Source: JALZUV01 sp963837025 (lineage in GTDB: Bacteria > Pseudomonadota > Alphaproteobacteria > Rickettsiales > JALZUV01). Taken from it: a stretch of 64,000 bases of DNA. The stretch lies in NCBI GenBank assembly GCA_963837025.1, contig CAWILT010000001.1, positions 310,001 through 374,000 of the forward strand, given 5' to 3'. Under the pieces are notes generated by a model that did not search any database, had not been told where the DNA came from, and saw only the letters and a program-made list of their open reading frames with translations. The first letter of the stretch is position 1. Each line of letters starts with the position of its first letter. The position numbers were made by a program, and so were the translations under genes. Shown here one piece after another: positions 55,801-62,946 of this stretch.

Positions 55801-55995
55801 TTAATGACCGCATTGGTTGCCAGTCTTGGCTTTGTGCCAATGGCACTCAATGTTGGCGCAGGCTCAGAAGTTCAGCGACCACTTGCAACAGTAGTAATCG
55901 GTGGAATTATTTCCTCCACCATACTCACCTTGCTAGTGCTGCCAGCTCTGTATCGCCTGTTCCACAGCAAGGAGCGTAAGCAGGAGGACTTATGA
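52846..55995 (+). CDS. czcA: CzcA heavy-metal RND efflux pump
   Basis: A 1,049-residue HME-RND proton antiporter, with 12 transmembrane helices and two large periplasmic loops. The fourth helix holds DFGLIVDGAVIIIEN, which places D402, D408 and E415 at the same numbers as the essential residues of Ralstonia CzcA, the Zn/Co/Cd class. N-terminal RLSIDAVPDITNVQVQINTEA and IETVLAGIPKLDYTRSLSRYG are HME signatures. It expels metal from the periplasm or cytoplasm through CzcB-CzcC. The stop overlaps the next CDF gene as ATGA. Confidence 0.96.
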   Translation: MLEQIVHFSIRQRWLVMITVFGLMALGIYNFSRLSIDAVPDITNVQVQINTEAAGYSPLEVEQRVTFPIETVLAGIPKLDYTRSLSRYGLSQVTVVFDDGTDIYFARQLLNERLSQIRSEIPEGLEPTMGPIATGLGEIFSYVVEVEEGALKEDGSAYTPMDLLTVQEWIIVPQLRNLKGVVEVNSIGGYEKQFHVMPYPERLLAYDLTIANLMEALENNNNNIGAGYIEKNGEQYLIRVPGQVKNEDDIGHIIVAKRDELTIRVRDIATVKLGSPLRTGAATQNGKEVVLGTAMMLLGENSRDVAQRVAAKLNIINDSLPNGIAARAVYDRTSLVDRTIATVEKNLLEGAILVIVILFLLLGNIRAALITAVVIPIAMLMTITGMVERGVSGNLMSLGALDFGLIVDGAVIIIENCLRRFGMAQHQLGRLLTQEERFKLTSEATAEVIKPSIFGIIIITVVYLPIFSLTGIEGKMFHPMAFTVVTALLSALVLSITFVPAAVAMFVTGKVEEKENAVIRKSKEWYKPMLEWSLVRPKAIIIGATVLVLISLLMASRMGAEFIPSLDEGDIALHAMRIPGTSLSQSVEMQAEVERTVGQFAEVKEVFSKIGTPEVATDPMPPNVADTFVMLKPRDEWPDPDKSKADLVMEIEEALEKVPGNNYEFTQPIQMRFNELISGVRSDLAVKLYGDDLDQLLASAQAIANTLQAVEGAADMKVEQVTGLPVLSILPDRAALDRYGLNIADVQEVVQVTLGGKEAGQVFEGDRRFDLVVRLPEHLRTDIDALERLPIPLKKAEMEGVDTRPDYVPLKEVARLEIAYGPNQISRENGKRRVVVTSNVRGRDLGSFVEDVQQTVRDKVDLPAGYWMEYGGTFEQLISAKQRLMVVVPVALLLIIGLLFMAFGSVRAALLIFSGVPLALTGGILALWLRDIPLSISAGVGFIALSGVAVLNGVVMVSFIRGLRDQGMKIDEAIIEGALTRLRPILMTALVASLGFVPMALNVGAGSEVQRPLATVVIGGIISSTILTLLVLPALYRLFHSKERKQEDL

Positions 55996-56609
55996 GTTGT
56001 TGCGATAATGATGATGGCGGCAATGTAGCCGATACAAATTACCGAAAAATCCTCTGGGTTATTTTAGTGCTTAATGCCGGAATGTTTTTGGTGGAGATAT
56101 TTGCCAGCCTATATTCTGGCTCAGTATCGCTATTGGCAGATGCGGTGGATTTTTTTGCCGACGCATTTAACTATGCCATCTCGCTTTATGTGCTGGACAA
56201 GGCTCTAGCCACCCGCGCCAAAGCCTCGCTGATTAAAGGCGGTACTATGGGTTTATTCGGCTTGCTAGTGATCGGCAATAGTATCTATCGCGCTGCGACC
56301 GAGGTCATGCCACAAGCCGAGATAATGGGAGCAATTGGTCTGCTGGCTTTGCTGGTTAATATCGGCAGCGCATGGATGCTGTATCGCTACCGCGAAGGCG
56401 ATAGCAACCGCGAATCGGTGTGGATTTGCAGCCGCAATGATGCCATCGGCAATGTGCTGGTGATGTCCGCAGCTGCTGCGGTAGCGTTCACCCAAAGCCA
56501 CTGGCCGGATATCATTGTCGCGTTTTTGATTGCCGTACTGTTTTTACGCAGCGCATGGCGCATTTTTCAATCTGCACTAAACGAATTAAAGGAGGCTAAT
56601 CATGCTTAA
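55992..56609 (+). CDS. CDF-type cation transporter, short form
   Basis: A 205-residue membrane protein with six predicted spans. The TM2 metal site reads LLADAVDFFADAFNYA (DxxxD) and the TM5 site SRNDAIGNVLVMSAAA. It lacks the ~90-residue cytosolic dimer domain of standard CDF proteins. The N-terminus has a CC-rich start (MSCCDNDDGG). It overlaps czcA by ATGA and the next gene by 8 bp, so it belongs to the same transcript. Metal and direction of transport not certain. Confidence 0.85.
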   Translation: MSCCDNDDGGNVADTNYRKILWVILVLNAGMFLVEIFASLYSGSVSLLADAVDFFADAFNYAISLYVLDKALATRAKASLIKGGTMGLFGLLVIGNSIYRAATEVMPQAEIMGAIGLLALLVNIGSAWMLYRYREGDSNRESVWICSRNDAIGNVLVMSAAAAVAFTQSHWPDIIVAFLIAVLFLRSAWRIFQSALNELKEANHA

Positions 56610-56958
56610 TACCAAACCTATTAATGAAAATCAGGTCGTGCATATCAATGCCAGCGGCACGTTAACTAAAGAAGATTACAAGCAGCTGTTACCGCAGCTG
56701 GAATCGCTGCTGCAACAACATGAAACTGTGCGCTTTTACATTGATCTAGAGGGATTATCCAGCTTCGAGATGGGCGCGTTATGGGAGGATATCAAATTTG
56801 ATTCCAAGTATAAAAATCAATACGGCAAGACCGCTATAGTAGGCAACAAAAAATGGGAAGAATGGGGAACGAAAATTTCCAGCCTCCTTTTCGATGCTGA
56901 AATACGCTTCTTTTATACTGATAAATCAACGCAAGCATGGGAATGGGTAAACCGTTAA
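56602..56958 (+). CDS. SpoIIAA/STAS-like protein
   Basis: A 118-residue STAS-like fold: VVHINASGTLTKEDYKQLLP, then VRFYIDLEGLSSFEMGALWE and KTAIVGNKKWEEWGTKISSL with the C-terminal IRFFYTDKSTQAWEWV. This SpoIIAA-like family often lies with stress and membrane genes; role here is unknown. It overlaps the CDF stop by 8 bp. Confidence 0.85.
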   Translation: MLNTKPINENQVVHINASGTLTKEDYKQLLPQLESLLQQHETVRFYIDLEGLSSFEMGALWEDIKFDSKYKNQYGKTAIVGNKKWEEWGTKISSLLFDAEIRFFYTDKSTQAWEWVNR

Positions 56959-56964
56959 AATAAT

Positions 56965-57306
56965 ATGGGATATTTTTTAATTAAAACACTGATTACTGCG
57001 CTGATCGTTGCTGCCATATCAGAATTGGCGCGGCGTTACAGTCTATTTGCTGCAGCTTTGGCTTCGCTGCCTTTGGTATCCATCCTCGCCTTTGTATGGA
57101 TTTATGTGGATACAAAGGACACGGAGAAGCTGATTAATATGTCTTATGACGTGTTCTGGCTGGTACTACCATCGCTGGCATTTTTCCTAATTTTTCCAGC
57201 TCTATTGAAATACGGACTGGCATTTGGCTGGGCGGTTTTCATCGCATGTATCTGCATGATGATGCTCTACGGAATAACACTTTTGATATTAAAAACGGTA
57301 GGTTGA
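56965..57306 (+). CDS. DUF3147-like small membrane protein
   Basis: A 113-residue protein with four predicted transmembrane helices. FLIKTLITALIVAAISELAR and AALASLPLVSILAFVWIYVD are the signature segments of this family, often found beside metal-efflux genes. It is 6 bp downstream of the STAS-like gene. Function unknown. Confidence 0.8.
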   Translation: MGYFLIKTLITALIVAAISELARRYSLFAAALASLPLVSILAFVWIYVDTKDTEKLINMSYDVFWLVLPSLAFFLIFPALLKYGLAFGWAVFIACICMMMLYGITLLILKTVG

Positions 57307-57307
57307 T

Positions 57308-58213
57308 ATGGGAAAAGGACACGATCACGGCGCGGAGAATATGGGAGATGGCAAGCTGATCGCTGCCGTTGGAGTCAATGTATTGCTTACCGTAGCACAA
57401 GTGATTGGCGGGGTGCTATCGGGTAGCTTATCGCTCATTGCCGATGCGCTGCATAATTTGAGTGATGCAGCCTCATTGGGCATCGCTTTATTTGCAAGGA
57501 AGATTGGTCGCAAGCCAGCTGATGAGCTAAAAACCTTCGGCTACAAACGCGCTGAGGTCATTGCTGCGCTGATCAATCTGACCACGCTGGTGATTATCGG
57601 CCTGTACTTGATTTATGAAGCCCTATGGCGATTTGCCGAGCCGCAAGAAATTGAAGGCTGGACGGTGGTTATTGTCGCAGGGATTGCTCTGGCGGTGGAT
57701 ATCGTCACCGCCGCGCTTACCTATGCCATGTCGAAAAATAGCATGAATATCAAGGCAGCATTCCTGCATAATGTATCGGATGCGCTGGCCTCCGTAGGTG
57801 TCATCATCGCCGGGACGCTGATCCTGCTCTATGGCTGGTATTGGGTCGATACGCTGCTCACATTGGTGATTGCTGGATATGTGCTTTGGCAGGGCTTTAC
57901 CATGCTGCCCAAAACCATCCACTTGCTGATGGAAGGCACACCAGAGCATTTATCCATTGATGAAGTGATTGCCGCCATGGAAGCCGCTGATGGAGTGAAA
58001 AATGTTCACCACGTTCACATCTGGCAGTTAGATGAGCAGCATAATGCGCTGGAGGCGCATGTGATAGCTGGTAGCGATAAACCAGCTGATATTGAGAAAG
58101 TAAAAGCCGCCTTAAAAACTATGCTTTCGGAGCAATTTGATGTCGGACATTCAACATTAGAGTTTGAATATGCCAATCATACAAACTGCAACGAATCGCA
58201 GGGTGATGGATGA
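57308..58213 (+). CDS. czcD: CzcD-type cation diffusion facilitator
   Basis: A 301-residue CDF zinc/cadmium/cobalt exporter. TM2 has SLIADALHNLSDAASLG and TM5 has FLHNVSDALASVGV, the paired HxxxD motifs of Zn-CDF proteins. The cytosolic domain (GVKNVHHVHIWQLDE) dimerises. The N-terminus is His-rich (GHDHGAEN). It takes zinc out of the cytoplasm, feeding the CzcCBA periplasmic step. Overlaps the LysR start by ATGA. Confidence 0.94.
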   Translation: MGKGHDHGAENMGDGKLIAAVGVNVLLTVAQVIGGVLSGSLSLIADALHNLSDAASLGIALFARKIGRKPADELKTFGYKRAEVIAALINLTTLVIIGLYLIYEALWRFAEPQEIEGWTVVIVAGIALAVDIVTAALTYAMSKNSMNIKAAFLHNVSDALASVGVIIAGTLILLYGWYWVDTLLTLVIAGYVLWQGFTMLPKTIHLLMEGTPEHLSIDEVIAAMEAADGVKNVHHVHIWQLDEQHNALEAHVIAGSDKPADIEKVKAALKTMLSEQFDVGHSTLEFEYANHTNCNESQGDG

Positions 58214-59100
58214 GTTATTTCACTTTTATCAGGACATTTATCGCGGTGTATCGATGCGGATCATATAACAAAGCCAGCGGCCAATTAGGGCTAACCCAAC
58301 CAGCTATTTCTAAGCAGATTGGCTCGCTGGAGCAGCAGCTTAACAAAAAGTTATTTGAGCGCAACGGTCGCGGTATGAAGCCAACTATCGTGGCCGATGA
58401 GCTTGCCAGTTCGCTGGCTTACCATGTGGATTCTATTGAGGTTATTTTCAATCAATCACGGATGATTACCGATGATATGCAAGGCACGATTCACATTGCT
58501 GGCCCCAAGGAATTTATCAATGCAAAAATGATCCCTGTCTTTGCCGAGCTTGCCGAATATGGCATTAAAACGGTTATGCAGGTTAACACACCACAAAAAA
58601 TGTTTGAACTTATTTGCGATAACAGCCTTGATCTGGTTATCACAGAATATGTAAGCGATAAGAAAGATATTGGTCATCATATATTGTTTCATGATGATTT
58701 GGTATTAGTGGCAGCATCTAAATGGGCAGAGCATTTAGCAGGCAAGCCCGTCATCCCTCAAACTCTCGCCGACATACCATTGCTGGTATATGAAGAATCG
58801 TTTAATTACATCCACCAATATTACCTCGAAGTGTTCAGTGAAGATCAATTAAAACGGCCTGTGATTACGGTAGAAGATTTAACCATTATCCACAACCTGA
58901 TTGGTGAAGGTGCCGGATATAGCGTATTGCCCAAATATATGGTGGAGAGTGATTTAGCATCTGGAAAACTGGTAGAGCTATGCAAACCAAAGAAACCACC
59001 GCGACACACGCTTTACCTACTATGGAGCAAATTCGGTATCCGGAAAACTCGCAATATTTTCACTCGCGAAAACATCTTAAAAGAGGCTGAAAAATGGTAA
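58210..59100 (+). CDS. LysR-family transcriptional regulator
   Basis: A 296-residue LTTR. The N-terminal HTH (FIRTFIAVYRCGSYNKASGQ, LTQPAISKQIGSLEQQL) is followed by an inducer-binding domain (IHIAGPKEFINAKMIPVF, then GEGAGYSVLPKYMVESD). It ends the metal cluster and is coupled to czcD by a 4-bp overlap, so it may control this operon, or it may regulate something beyond it. Inducer unknown. Confidence 0.9.
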   Translation: MSYFTFIRTFIAVYRCGSYNKASGQLGLTQPAISKQIGSLEQQLNKKLFERNGRGMKPTIVADELASSLAYHVDSIEVIFNQSRMITDDMQGTIHIAGPKEFINAKMIPVFAELAEYGIKTVMQVNTPQKMFELICDNSLDLVITEYVSDKKDIGHHILFHDDLVLVAASKWAEHLAGKPVIPQTLADIPLLVYEESFNYIHQYYLEVFSEDQLKRPVITVEDLTIIHNLIGEGAGYSVLPKYMVESDLASGKLVELCKPKKPPRHTLYLLWSKFGIRKTRNIFTRENILKEAEKW

Positions 59101-59181
59101 AATGGGAAATGATCAAAACTTGATATTTAGATAATATTGCCCTATTTTGTACTTTTTTAGACAAAATAGGAATGCGTTTAC

Positions 59182-59364
59182 ATGAGTGATACTATCTTAA
59201 CCATTAAAGAAGTGGCTGAATTCCTGAGGGTCACGGAAAAAACAATCTATCGTATGGCATCTGAAAAACGTATTCCGGCATTCAAAGTTGGTGGATCGTG
59301 GCGTTTTGATAAGGTAGATATCGAAAGATGGATAAAAGAGAATAAAAATGATGGTGAGCAATAA
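59182..59364 (+). CDS. HTH_17/excisionase-type DNA-binding protein
   Basis: A 60-residue MerR-like helix-turn-helix: TIKEVAEFLRVTEKTIYRMA, then IPAFKVGGSWRFDKVDIERW. This is the excisionase/HTH_17 pattern. Its stop overlaps the next start (ATGA/TAATG-like junction at 59364), so it is made with the PHP-ATPase gene and may regulate it. Confidence 0.88.
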   Translation: MSDTILTIKEVAEFLRVTEKTIYRMASEKRIPAFKVGGSWRFDKVDIERWIKENKNDGEQ

Positions 59365-60155
59365 TGAGTGATTTTGCAGTATTTAGGAAATGTGATTTCC
59401 AAGTTCACTCTCCACGCGACCCCGGTTGGAAGGGTGAAAAACCAGCTGGCATAGAAGATTTGAATCCTGATACAGGCGTCAACTACACTATAGAAGAAGT
59501 GGATGATGCAAGAACTCTCTGGGCAAGAGGATTTGTAGATGAGTGTGTTGATAGAGGTTTACAGGCAGTGGCCCTAACTGATCACCATGAAATGGTAATG
59601 GCGCACTATATAAAAAAGGAGCTTGAACTAAGAGAAATAGTCGATGCTCCAGATTTATGGTTTTTTCCGGGCATGGAACTTACGCTCAAAAACAAAGCTC
59701 AATGTTTAATTTTACTAGATAGCGATTTAGATGAAACTTTGTGGAACGATATCCAGAGTAAACTCGGTATTACTGTTTCTAATATTAATACTCATTCAGC
59801 CGTTTCAGGTAAAGTAGAGCAGCTTGAATTTGAATATGAAAAGCTGGATAAATTCCTAAAAGCGATCAAAGCTATAAAGGGAAAATACATCATTCTTCCC
59901 AATGTATCTGAGGGTGGAAACCATACTGTACTAAAAGAAGGCCACCACCAATCATTTAAGAATATGCCATATGTTGGCGGTTATTTAGATAACTGCAAGA
60001 ACATCAACGACCTTGGCACTAAGAATAAAACCCGACTTTCTGGCGAAGCCCCAATTTGGGGAGATCGCTATATTTATCCTCTTCCGACCAGCGATACAAG
60101 ACGATCAGATTACGAGAACCTTGGCAAAAACAACGCATGGATTAAAGCTTTCTGA
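59364..60155 (+). CDS. PHP-domain N-terminal half of a frameshifted PHP-ATPase (TrlF type)
   Basis: 263 codons of a PHP (polymerase and histidinol phosphatase) domain: KCDFQVHSPRDPGW, ALTDHHEMVMA, FFPGMELTLKN and the C-terminal LPTSDTRRSDYENLGKNNAW. The frame ends WIKAF then TGA. The other part of the protein continues one base later in the next frame (EPTTESIRQAFLASKSRI), matching the WIKAxPTxxGLRQAL junction of intact PHP-ATPases. Alone it lacks the ATPase. It follows the HTH gene with overlap. See the next entry and the finding. Confidence 0.85.
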   Translation: MSDFAVFRKCDFQVHSPRDPGWKGEKPAGIEDLNPDTGVNYTIEEVDDARTLWARGFVDECVDRGLQAVALTDHHEMVMAHYIKKELELREIVDAPDLWFFPGMELTLKNKAQCLILLDSDLDETLWNDIQSKLGITVSNINTHSAVSGKVEQLEFEYEKLDKFLKAIKAIKGKYIILPNVSEGGNHTVLKEGHHQSFKNMPYVGGYLDNCKNINDLGTKNKTRLSGEAPIWGDRYIYPLPTSDTRRSDYENLGKNNAWIKAF

Positions 60156-62217
60156 ACCAACAACGGAATCAATACGTCAGGCATTTCTTGCATCAAAATC
60201 AAGGATCAAGATAGAACAACCCAACCCACCAAGCATTTTGATAAAAAATTTAGCCGTAAAAGATGCAAATCCATTATCAGATACCGAAATCAGTTTTAGC
60301 TCTGAGTTAAATTCTCTAATTGGTGGCAGAGGTTCAGGGAAATCTACATTGCTTGAGTATATCGCATTCGGCATGGGCCGTAGTTGCTATGACCGTGATC
60401 GTGTAGATGGCTTAGAATGCTACCAACGACTAAAAGAGTTGATTCAAGATACTATTGTGAATCTCGGTGCTTCTATAGAGCTTATTATCTCGCATGATGG
60501 GGCTGAATTCGTTATCAGCCGCAGCCCTGATAATAACTATGAGCCTATAATTACTGACAGCACAGGCACTAGTGATTCTATCAGCACAAAGCAGCTGCGC
60601 AATCAGTTCCCTGCATTTGCCTATAGCCAAGGCGAATTTGCAGAGATTGGTAAAAAACGACATGATGGTGAGTCTGATTACAAAGCATTGCTTAAATTTG
60701 TAAAATCTCACAATCGTGAAGAAGTAAGAAATGTAGATGAAAAGTTGGCAGATGCAAAAAATGAGGTTTCCGATGCTTTTCAGAAGCTTATTAATTATTG
60801 GGAAAGCAAAGGCAAAAAGAATGCTCTAGAGGTGGAAATATCATCCTTAAAATCTCGAGTGAATGCTCTGAAAAAGAAACTACCGAAACTCACAGAAACC
60901 GAGGAAGCTACTCTTGAACAATTTGATGAGTTAAATCAATTGGATGTTGAAGCCGAACCAGCAATAGATTTCGTTAGTCGGCTGATTGAGTCTATTGATG
61001 AAGTTAAAGAACATTTTGGTGATGGAGAAAAGCCAGGTTTGCAAATAAGTGAAGAAACAAATGAAAAATATTCAGATTTTTCTAAGTCTTATAACCTTCT
61101 AACTCAAAAGCTAGCTGCTAAAACGGAAGAATTAAAAAAGCTAGCTGAAGAACAAAAAACTGTATTAAACGAAGCTTATAAGAAATGGCTAAAAGAACTA
61201 CAGAGAGTTACTCTGGAGAGAAATGCTATTATGGAAAAGAAGGGAGTTCAAAAAGAACTTACTGAGAATATCAAAAAGCTTGAAACCCTTATTAACGAAA
61301 AACAAAAAGAACTATCAAAGATTGATTTTGTTGTGCAGCAAGGCGATCAAAGTAAAACTGCATTTGATCAAACGCGTGAAAACTTGAAACATTTTCTGGG
61401 ATATCATATCGAAAGTATCAAAGGGTGGTGCTCGAAGATTGAATCCCTATCAAACCATAATATCGTGATTCATATTGATGAGGATTATGATCGTGCCGAA
61501 ATCTTCCATGCTCTAGATGTCCTGTCTTCTGGAACTAGGTCTCAAGAATCAAAGCGTAAGCAACGTTTCAATGACATGGCTGATGAAGAGAATACTACTG
61601 CCATGGATATTTTAACAGATCTATGTAACGAGCTGGTTAATATCTTTGAATGGAAAATACTCGGTTCTGAAGAAACTGGCGGTGAAGCACCTAGCCATCC
61701 CAAGATATCCCTTATAATTGGTGACAAAAACTCAATCCTAGATAGCTTGTTGGAATTGATCGATATAGATCGTGCTGTCCCACTACTGAAAGCGATTCCC
61801 CAGCCAAAAATATCTTTTAAATATAAAACAACCGATGGTCGGGAGATAGATTTTGATAAAGCTTCAGAAGGACAACGCTCTTCGATTCTATTGGCTATGC
61901 TTTTAAATCAGGAAGGTGGGCCATTAATTATTGATCAACCAGAAAATGATCTCGACAATGAAATTATTTCAGAGATCACAGAAAAACTTCATGAAGCCAA
62001 AACTCGCCGCCAGATTATATTTGCCACGCATAATGCAAATATTGTTGTAAACGGCTCGTCAGAATTAGTGGTTCACATGAATAGTGACAAATCTGGGAAA
62101 CGTATCATCGATGTTAGCGGTGCTATTGATAATCAGGAAGTTAGGAACAGAATCACCAAAACAATGGAAGGTGGTGAGAAGGCATTTATTGATCGACAAA
62201 GAAAGTATGGATTTTAA
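60147..62217 (+). CDS. SMC-like ATPase C-terminal half of a frameshifted PHP-ATPase (TrlF type)
   Basis: The frame corresponding to the missing part. It has Walker A SLIGGRGSGKSTLLEYIAFG, a long coiled coil (~KLPKLTETEEATLEQFDEL to KQKELSKID), the ABC signature ASEGQRSSILLAMLL and Walker B GGPLIIDQPENDLDNEI, then FATHNANIVVNGSSEL. With one base skipped at 60155 the whole protein is about 950 residues. An ATG at 60013 lies in out-of-frame DNA under the PHP part and is unlikely to be used. TrlF-type proteins are suspected nucleic-acid-acting defence factors; the function is not settled. Confidence 0.8.
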
Positions 62218-62654
62218 CCAAGATATAGTGCTGCCTCAGCCTGACGGCGGCGCATTAAGCCACGTAACCGTCTGCCACCAGCCCAAACCCATCGCATAAA
62301 TTGCTCTGGCACTTCTGGATGTTCCTCACGGTTTACTTTTCGGCGTAGCGTAGAACGCTGCAAAGCCCCACCACCGAGATTAAAGGTAAAAGATACAAGA
62401 GCATCAAACTGGCCATCTGTAAGCGGCACTTTCATTAATCTCACAACGGCTGATTCTGCAAATCGTACATCTCTTGCCAGCAACCTTTCTGCCGCTTCTT
62501 CAGTAATGCCATCTTCAAACCATTTGTGCTCATGTTCTAAAATAAGATGACCATAGCCAATCGTTGGAAAACCAGCTGCATCTTTATAGATGTGTGGCAC
62601 AAAACCTTCAAATTCCTTGATTAGATCAAGCCCATGTTTTGAAATATGTCTCAT
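62214..62654 (-). CDS. phage lysozyme (GH24 muramidase/endolysin)
   Basis: A 146-residue GH24 enzyme of T4-lysozyme type without signal peptide. LIKEFEGFVPHIYKDAAGF holds the catalytic Glu, with TIGYGHL following. FDALVSFTFNLGGGALQRST and the C-terminal WVWAGGRRLRGLMRRRQAEA complete the fold. It cleaves peptidoglycan to release phage. The start overlaps the holin stop (ATGA). Its stop overlaps the convergent PHP-ATPase gene by 4 bases. Confidence 0.95.
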   Translation of the reverse strand: MRHISKHGLDLIKEFEGFVPHIYKDAAGFPTIGYGHLILEHEHKWFEDGITEEAAERLLARDVRFAESAVVRLMKVPLTDGQFDALVSFTFNLGGGALQRSTLRRKVNREEHPEVPEQFMRWVWAGGRRLRGLMRRRQAEAALYLG

Positions 62655-62945
62655 CTGCCATTCCTAACTTTGCTCATTGCACGTTGGCCAAAATAGAAGC
62701 TGATAATGCCAGCGAAAATTGCTTGGTCTTCAACATTCCATAATATGTCCAAGTGCCAAGGCAGCGGATTAGCAAGGTCAACCATGGCAAATTGCATGCA
62801 TTTTATTGTGAAATATAAGAGGAAAAAGGCATAAGCTAGTATGGGGCGCACAGTTCCGTTCAGCGCATCAACCCAGCGAATGCCAGAGTAGAAGGTTTTG
62901 TATAAAGCTTTGCTTTCGGCAATATCTGCCTCAACGTGAATTTCT
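62651..62945 (-). pseudogene. N-terminally truncated GTA-type 3TM holin
   Basis: The open frame lacks ATG, GTG or TTG before a GTG at 62851, while coding similarity continues upstream to about 62942 (EEIHVEADIAESKALYKTFY, SGIRWVDALNGTVRPILAY). The conserved end has membrane helices (AYAFFLLYFTIKCMQ) and WNVEDQAIFAGIISFYFGQRAMSK, the GTA holin pattern. The N-terminal part is gone and the frame runs back into the truncated tail gene, so a deletion joined the two. A 66-codon product from GTG 62851 could still be made. Confidence 0.65.
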
Positions 62946-62946
62946 T

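Noticed and set aside
60013..60146. ATG 60013 as the true start of the SMC-like ATPase.
   Set aside because: The residues from 60013 to ~60147 are out-of-frame PHP sequence; homologue-like sequence begins only at EPTTESIRQAF.
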